Shown here piece after piece: positions 52,379 to 55,527 of a DNA stretch of 55,527 bases. The notes below the pieces were generated by a model. That model saw only the letters and a list, made by a program, of their open reading frames with translations. It made no database searches and was not told the DNA's origin. This stretch comes from DASXRC01 sp036506495 (GTDB taxonomy: Bacteria; Actinomycetota; Actinomycetes; Mycobacteriales; Micromonosporaceae), in the NCBI GenBank assembly GCA_036506495.1, contig DASXRQ010000108.1, positions 1-55,527 on the forward strand, in the 5' to 3' direction. A program made the translations under genes and the position numbers. Each line of letters opens with the position of its first letter. The stretch's first letter is position 1.

Positions 52379-53329
52379 ATGAGTCGTCGAGCGTGGCTGA
52401 TCTTCGCCGCCGTGAGCGTCCTGTGGGGCATCCCGTACCTGTTCATCAAGATCGCGGTCGGGGAGCTGGCTCCACCGGTCGTCGTCGTGGGGCGCACCGC
52501 GATCGCCGCGGCCGTGCTGCTGCCGGTGGCGATCGCGACGGGCGCGCTCCGGCCGCTGCGCGACCGGCTGGGCCTCGTCGCGCTGCTCGCCATGGTGCAC
52601 ATCGCCGCGCCGTTCCTGCTCATCACGTACGGCGAGGTGCACATCACCTCATCGCTCACCGCGCTGCTGCTCGCCAGCCAGCCGATGATGATCGCCGCGC
52701 TGGCCCCCCGGTTCGCCGCGGACGAACGGGTCGCCGGTGGCCGGCTGGCCGGACTCGCGCTCGGGTTGGCCGGGGTCGCGGCCGTGGTCGGGTTCGACGT
52801 CAGCGGCGACGGGCTGGGCCTGCTCGGCGCCGCCATGGTCCTGCTGGCCACGCTCGGGTACGCGTCGGCGAGCCTGCTGGTGCGGCGCAGGCTCGCCGAC
52901 GCACCGCCGCTGGGCCTCGTCGCCGGCACCATGACCGTGACAACGGTCGTGCTCGCCCCGTGGGCGCTGGCCGCCGCGCCGCACACCATGCCCAGCGCGC
53001 GTGCCACCTGGTCGGTGGTCGTGCTCGGCCTGCTGTGCACCGCCGTCGCGCTGCTGCTCTTCTATCGCCTGATCAGCCTTGTCGGCGCTGGCCGCGCGGC
53101 CGTCGTCAGCTACCTCAATCCCGCCGTGGCGGTCGCGCTCGGCGTCGTCGTGCTCGGCGAACCGCTGACCGCCACCGCCCTGCTCGGCGCCGCGCTGATC
53201 CTCGCCGGGTCCTGGCTGTCGACCCGCCGCCCGACCGCCCCGGTGCGTGAACCCGAGCCCGCGCTGGAGCTGGAGCCGGCGGCTAGCTCTGCCGATGGAG
53301 GATCGCCGCGACCGGCCGGCGCCGGATGA
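52379..53329 (+). CDS. EamA/DMT-family exporter
   Basis: A 316-residue protein with ten membrane helices in two EamA halves. The first starts AWLIFAAVSVLWGIPYLFIK. The second ends LNPAVAVALGVVVLGEPLTATALLGAALILAG, the RhaT/EamA signature. Family members export amino acids or metabolites. The C-terminal 47 nt overlap the antisense 3' end of the next gene. Divergent from the LysR regulator. Confidence 0.9.
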   Translation: MSRRAWLIFAAVSVLWGIPYLFIKIAVGELAPPVVVVGRTAIAAAVLLPVAIATGALRPLRDRLGLVALLAMVHIAAPFLLITYGEVHITSSLTALLLASQPMMIAALAPRFAADERVAGGRLAGLALGLAGVAAVVGFDVSGDGLGLLGAAMVLLATLGYASASLLVRRRLADAPPLGLVAGTMTVTTVVLAPWALAAAPHTMPSARATWSVVVLGLLCTAVALLLFYRLISLVGAGRAAVVSYLNPAVAVALGVVVLGEPLTATALLGAALILAGSWLSTRRPTAPVREPEPALELEPAASSADGGSPRPAGAG

Positions 53330-54776
53330 GAACGGCCAGAACGAGGCCGATCAGCGTGAACACCAACATCGTGCCGAGCGCGAGGGCGAACGGTCTGCCT
53401 GCCGGGTACGGGACGGCGACCAGAATGGAGCCGGCCAGCGCCGTGCCCAACGATGAACCCAGGTTGGAAACGCTCCGGGAGAGGCCTGATATGTCGCCCT
53501 GGTCGGACTCCGGGAAGCTGGACTGGACCACGTTCACGGACGACGTGAGCATGACGCCGACCCCGAGCCCGATGAGCAACAGGCCCGGCACGAAGCTGAG
53601 GATGCCGGAGGTTGCCCGGACGAACGCCAGCAGGAGCCCCAACCCCACGCCGGCCGTCGAGAAGCCGGCCACGATCAACCATTGCTGCGTACGCCGTTTG
53701 GCGAGTCGTCCCGCCGCGGCGGAGGCCAGCAGGATGCCCGCGGTTGCCGGCGTGAGCATGAGGCCGGTCTCGATGGCGTTATAGCCGCGGACCTGCTGGA
53801 GGAAGACGGATAGTACGAAGAAGGATCCCTGCACCGTCAGCCACTGGATGGTCTGTGTGCCGAGGCCGAGGTTCGCGGTCCGGTTGCGGAACAGTCTCAT
53901 GTGGAGCAGAGGCTCTCTGCCGGCCCGTTCCGTCGACCTGATGTGCAGGAAGAACCACAAGAGGAACAGGCCACCGATCGCGAGCATGATCCAAACCGGG
54001 GAGACCCCGCCCTTCGGTATCACCACGGTGCCGGCGATCGAGAAGTCCTTGCGGGAGGCGAGCCAACCGTAGGTGCTCGTCGACAGGAACCCGAGCACGA
54101 CGAAGAACAGCCCCGCCCCGGACAGCACCGCACCGGTGACGTCGAAACGGGGTCGGGGACCCTCGCGCTTCGGGTCGCTGATCCGGCGGGACATAAAGGC
54201 GATCCAGGCCACCACCAGGACCTGGATGACGAATGAGGCCCGCCAGCTGATGGCACTCGTGATGAGGCCGCCGACCAGAGGTCCCGCCGCCGCTCCCAGG
54301 CCGGCGGCGCCGCTGACCACACCGAAGTACTTCGCCCGCGTTCCCACGTCCGGAAACGCCACGGTGACCAGGATGTAGATCGGCGGGATCATGAGGGCCG
54401 AGCCAATGCCCTCGAGGAGCGAGTATCCGACGATCATGAGGCCGAGCCCCTGCGCCACCGCCGCGAGCAGGGCGCCCACTCCGTAGATGACGAGGCCAGC
54501 GACGAAGCACACCTTCCGCCCCCAAACGTCGGTGAGCTTGCTGCCCGGGATCATCAACGAGGCCATCGTGAGCGTGAACAGCGTGATCGCCGTTTGCAGA
54601 CCGATCACCGTGGTTCCGAGATCCTTGGCGATGTCGCTGATCGCGACGTTCATGTTGGTCGCCGCGTAGCTGGCGATGAACTGGGCAAGTGCCAGCGGCA
54701 GCACCAAGGTGCGCGGAGAGGCCACGCCGACAGCCATGCGGCAGATCATGGCCGGTGCCGCCCCGAACGACCTCAT
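53283..54776 (-). CDS. MFS drug exporter, DHA2 (14-helix) type
   Basis: A 497-residue efflux protein with about 14 helices. Motif A is GSKLTDVWGRKVCFVAG, and the antiporter motif C region is GAAGLGAAAGPLVGG. The loop ISDPKREGPRPRFDVTGAVLSG is typical of EmrB/QacA-type exporters. Substrate unknown. The start is uncertain: ATG 54776, or Met10 or Met14. Its 3' end overlaps the convergent EamA gene by 47 nt. Confidence 0.9.
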   Translation of the reverse strand: MRSFGAAPAMICRMAVGVASPRTLVLPLALAQFIASYAATNMNVAISDIAKDLGTTVIGLQTAITLFTLTMASLMIPGSKLTDVWGRKVCFVAGLVIYGVGALLAAVAQGLGLMIVGYSLLEGIGSALMIPPIYILVTVAFPDVGTRAKYFGVVSGAAGLGAAAGPLVGGLITSAISWRASFVIQVLVVAWIAFMSRRISDPKREGPRPRFDVTGAVLSGAGLFFVVLGFLSTSTYGWLASRKDFSIAGTVVIPKGGVSPVWIMLAIGGLFLLWFFLHIRSTERAGREPLLHMRLFRNRTANLGLGTQTIQWLTVQGSFFVLSVFLQQVRGYNAIETGLMLTPATAGILLASAAAGRLAKRRTQQWLIVAGFSTAGVGLGLLLAFVRATSGILSFVPGLLLIGLGVGVMLTSSVNVVQSSFPESDQGDISGLSRSVSNLGSSLGTALAGSILVAVPYPAGRPFALALGTMLVFTLIGLVLAVLIRRRPVAAILHRQS

Positions 54777-54795
54777 CCCGCGCGGGTGATTATGT

Positions 54796-54829
54796 CGGCC
54801 GAAGGGGCGTGACGGAGCCCCTTCGGCCG
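54796..54829. terminator. Perfect 13-bp hairpin after the HAF-repeat gene
   Basis: CGGCCGAAGGGGC and GCCCCTTCGGCCG pair exactly around an 8-nt loop. It starts 8 nt beyond the minus-strand stop of the HAF-repeat gene and 20 nt before the MFS start, so it separates the two units. Confidence 0.75.
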
Positions 54830-54836
54830 CGCCGGC

Positions 54837-55527
54837 TCAGGCGTACAGGGTTGCGTGGTACTCCAGGCCCGGGGTGATGATCCGGGTCCCGGCGATGTGC
54901 CGCCGGTTGTTGATGTCGCGGACGGTGCTGTCCGCGGCGATGCCGCGCGTGGTCAGGTCGATCGGGGTGCCGTTCTGCCAGATCACCGGGCGCAGGTCCT
55001 CTCCGACCCCGAGCACCTGGCCGAGGTCGTTGACCGCTCGGGCCTCGCTGTAGCTGGCGCCGGGGGGCGCAGTGAGTCTGGTCATCGTGCCGTGTCGCCA
55101 CAGGAACGCGTTCACGAAGTTGGTCGGCGAGGCGCCGTTGCCGGCGACCCAGCCGCGGTTGTTGATCGCGAACGCCTCGCTGTAGTTCAGGGACAGCACG
55201 CCAAGGTCGGTGATGTGCCCCCGCTGCCACAGGTAGGCGTGGAACCCGGTCCCGAAGCTGGTCCCGCCGACGACCTGTCCGCGGTCGTTGATGCCGCGGG
55301 CGTTGTCCACGCCGAGGTCGGTCATCCTGCCTTGCTGCCACAGGAAGCCGTGCCAGGCCCCGGACCGGTTCGCGCTGTAGCCGACCACCTGTCCGCGGTT
55401 GTTGATGGCGGTGGCAACGCTGAAGCTCCCACCCAGCGTGCCCAGGTCGGTCATCACGCCGCGGCGCCACAGGAAGGCGTGCATGGCCGTGCCGTGGGCG
55501 ACGTCGCTACCGCCGACCACCTGGCCG
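54837..55527 (-). CDS. HAF-repeat protein, C-terminal part (5' end outside window)
   Basis: 230 codons of an open frame that enters from the right edge. It contains about five repeats of roughly 40-45 residues built on the pattern (H)AFLWxxGxMTDLGxL followed by AINNRGQVVGxS, the HAF (extracellular) repeat. Such repeats are expected to form a beta-propeller-like domain in secreted proteins. No function can be assigned, and the N-terminus with any signal peptide is not in view. Confidence 0.85.
   Translation of the reverse strand, partial: GQVVGGSDVAHGTAMHAFLWRRGVMTDLGTLGGSFSVATAINNRGQVVGYSANRSGAWHGFLWQQGRMTDLGVDNARGINDRGQVVGGTSFGTGFHAYLWQRGHITDLGVLSLNYSEAFAINNRGWVAGNGASPTNFVNAFLWRHGTMTRLTAPPGASYSEARAVNDLGQVLGVGEDLRPVIWQNGTPIDLTTRGIAADSTVRDINNRRHIAGTRIITPGLEYHATLYA

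Overview
The window is high-GC actinobacterial DNA. The gene content points to the Micromonosporaceae or a close relative; this is inferred from family content and gene order, not from a database match. Three tRNA genes are present: Lys-CTT, His-GTG and Leu-TAG. Coding density is high, with many ATGA/GTGA/TGATG start-stop overlaps. A recurring TANNNT box sits 6-7 nt before start codons, which is the signature of leaderless transcripts.

Layout. 1-2.0 kb: the right end of a pSAM2-type integrative element (replication initiator 3' end, excisionase, tyrosine integrase) abutting the 3' end of tRNA-Lys, its likely attachment site. 2.1-5.7 kb: two tandem lipoprotein L,D-transpeptidases and an aminoglycoside-phosphotransferase-fold protein. 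5.7-15 kb: tRNA-His, oligoribonuclease, a GT87-type mannosyltransferase, a CopC-CopD copper protein, a MauE/DsbA-like redox pair, cupin, Bcp peroxiredoxin, tRNA-Leu, a lipoprotein, a MOSC protein and a methyltransferase. 15.0-22.8 kb: a complete histidine-utilisation operon (RpiR-type regulator, hutU, M20 amidohydrolase, hutF, hutI, hutH).

22.9-36.2 kb is a housekeeping block with the same gene content and order as Mycobacterium tuberculosis Rv1330c-Rv1341: rdgB, rph, an Rv1339-like metallo-beta-lactamase-fold protein, murI, cysM-cysO-mec (thiocarboxylate cysteine synthesis), DUF2017, clpS, and then pncB with pncA. A degenerate dynamin-like GTPase and a large LuxR (LAL) regulator lie inside it. 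CysO carries an unusual 32-residue tail after its Gly-Gly.

36.2-55.5 kb: an MFS transporter, ctaD, small envelope proteins, a secreted polysaccharide deacetylase, a frameshifted membrane-protein gene, a secreted lytic-transglycosylase-like protein, an atypical FtsH-like AAA protease coupled to a lipoprotein, a YjbR protein, an HTH protein, an NDH-2-like oxidoreductase, an ankyrin protein, a LysR/EamA divergent pair, a DHA2-type MFS exporter and a partial HAF-repeat protein.

Intergenic regions carry families of palindromic repeats: a GATCTAGGGCGAATTCTGG hairpin found twice, GATC-centred hairpins, twin CAACTCYGACGGAGTTG palindromes, and a 13-bp tandem array. No CRISPR array, rRNA or biosynthetic gene cluster was seen.
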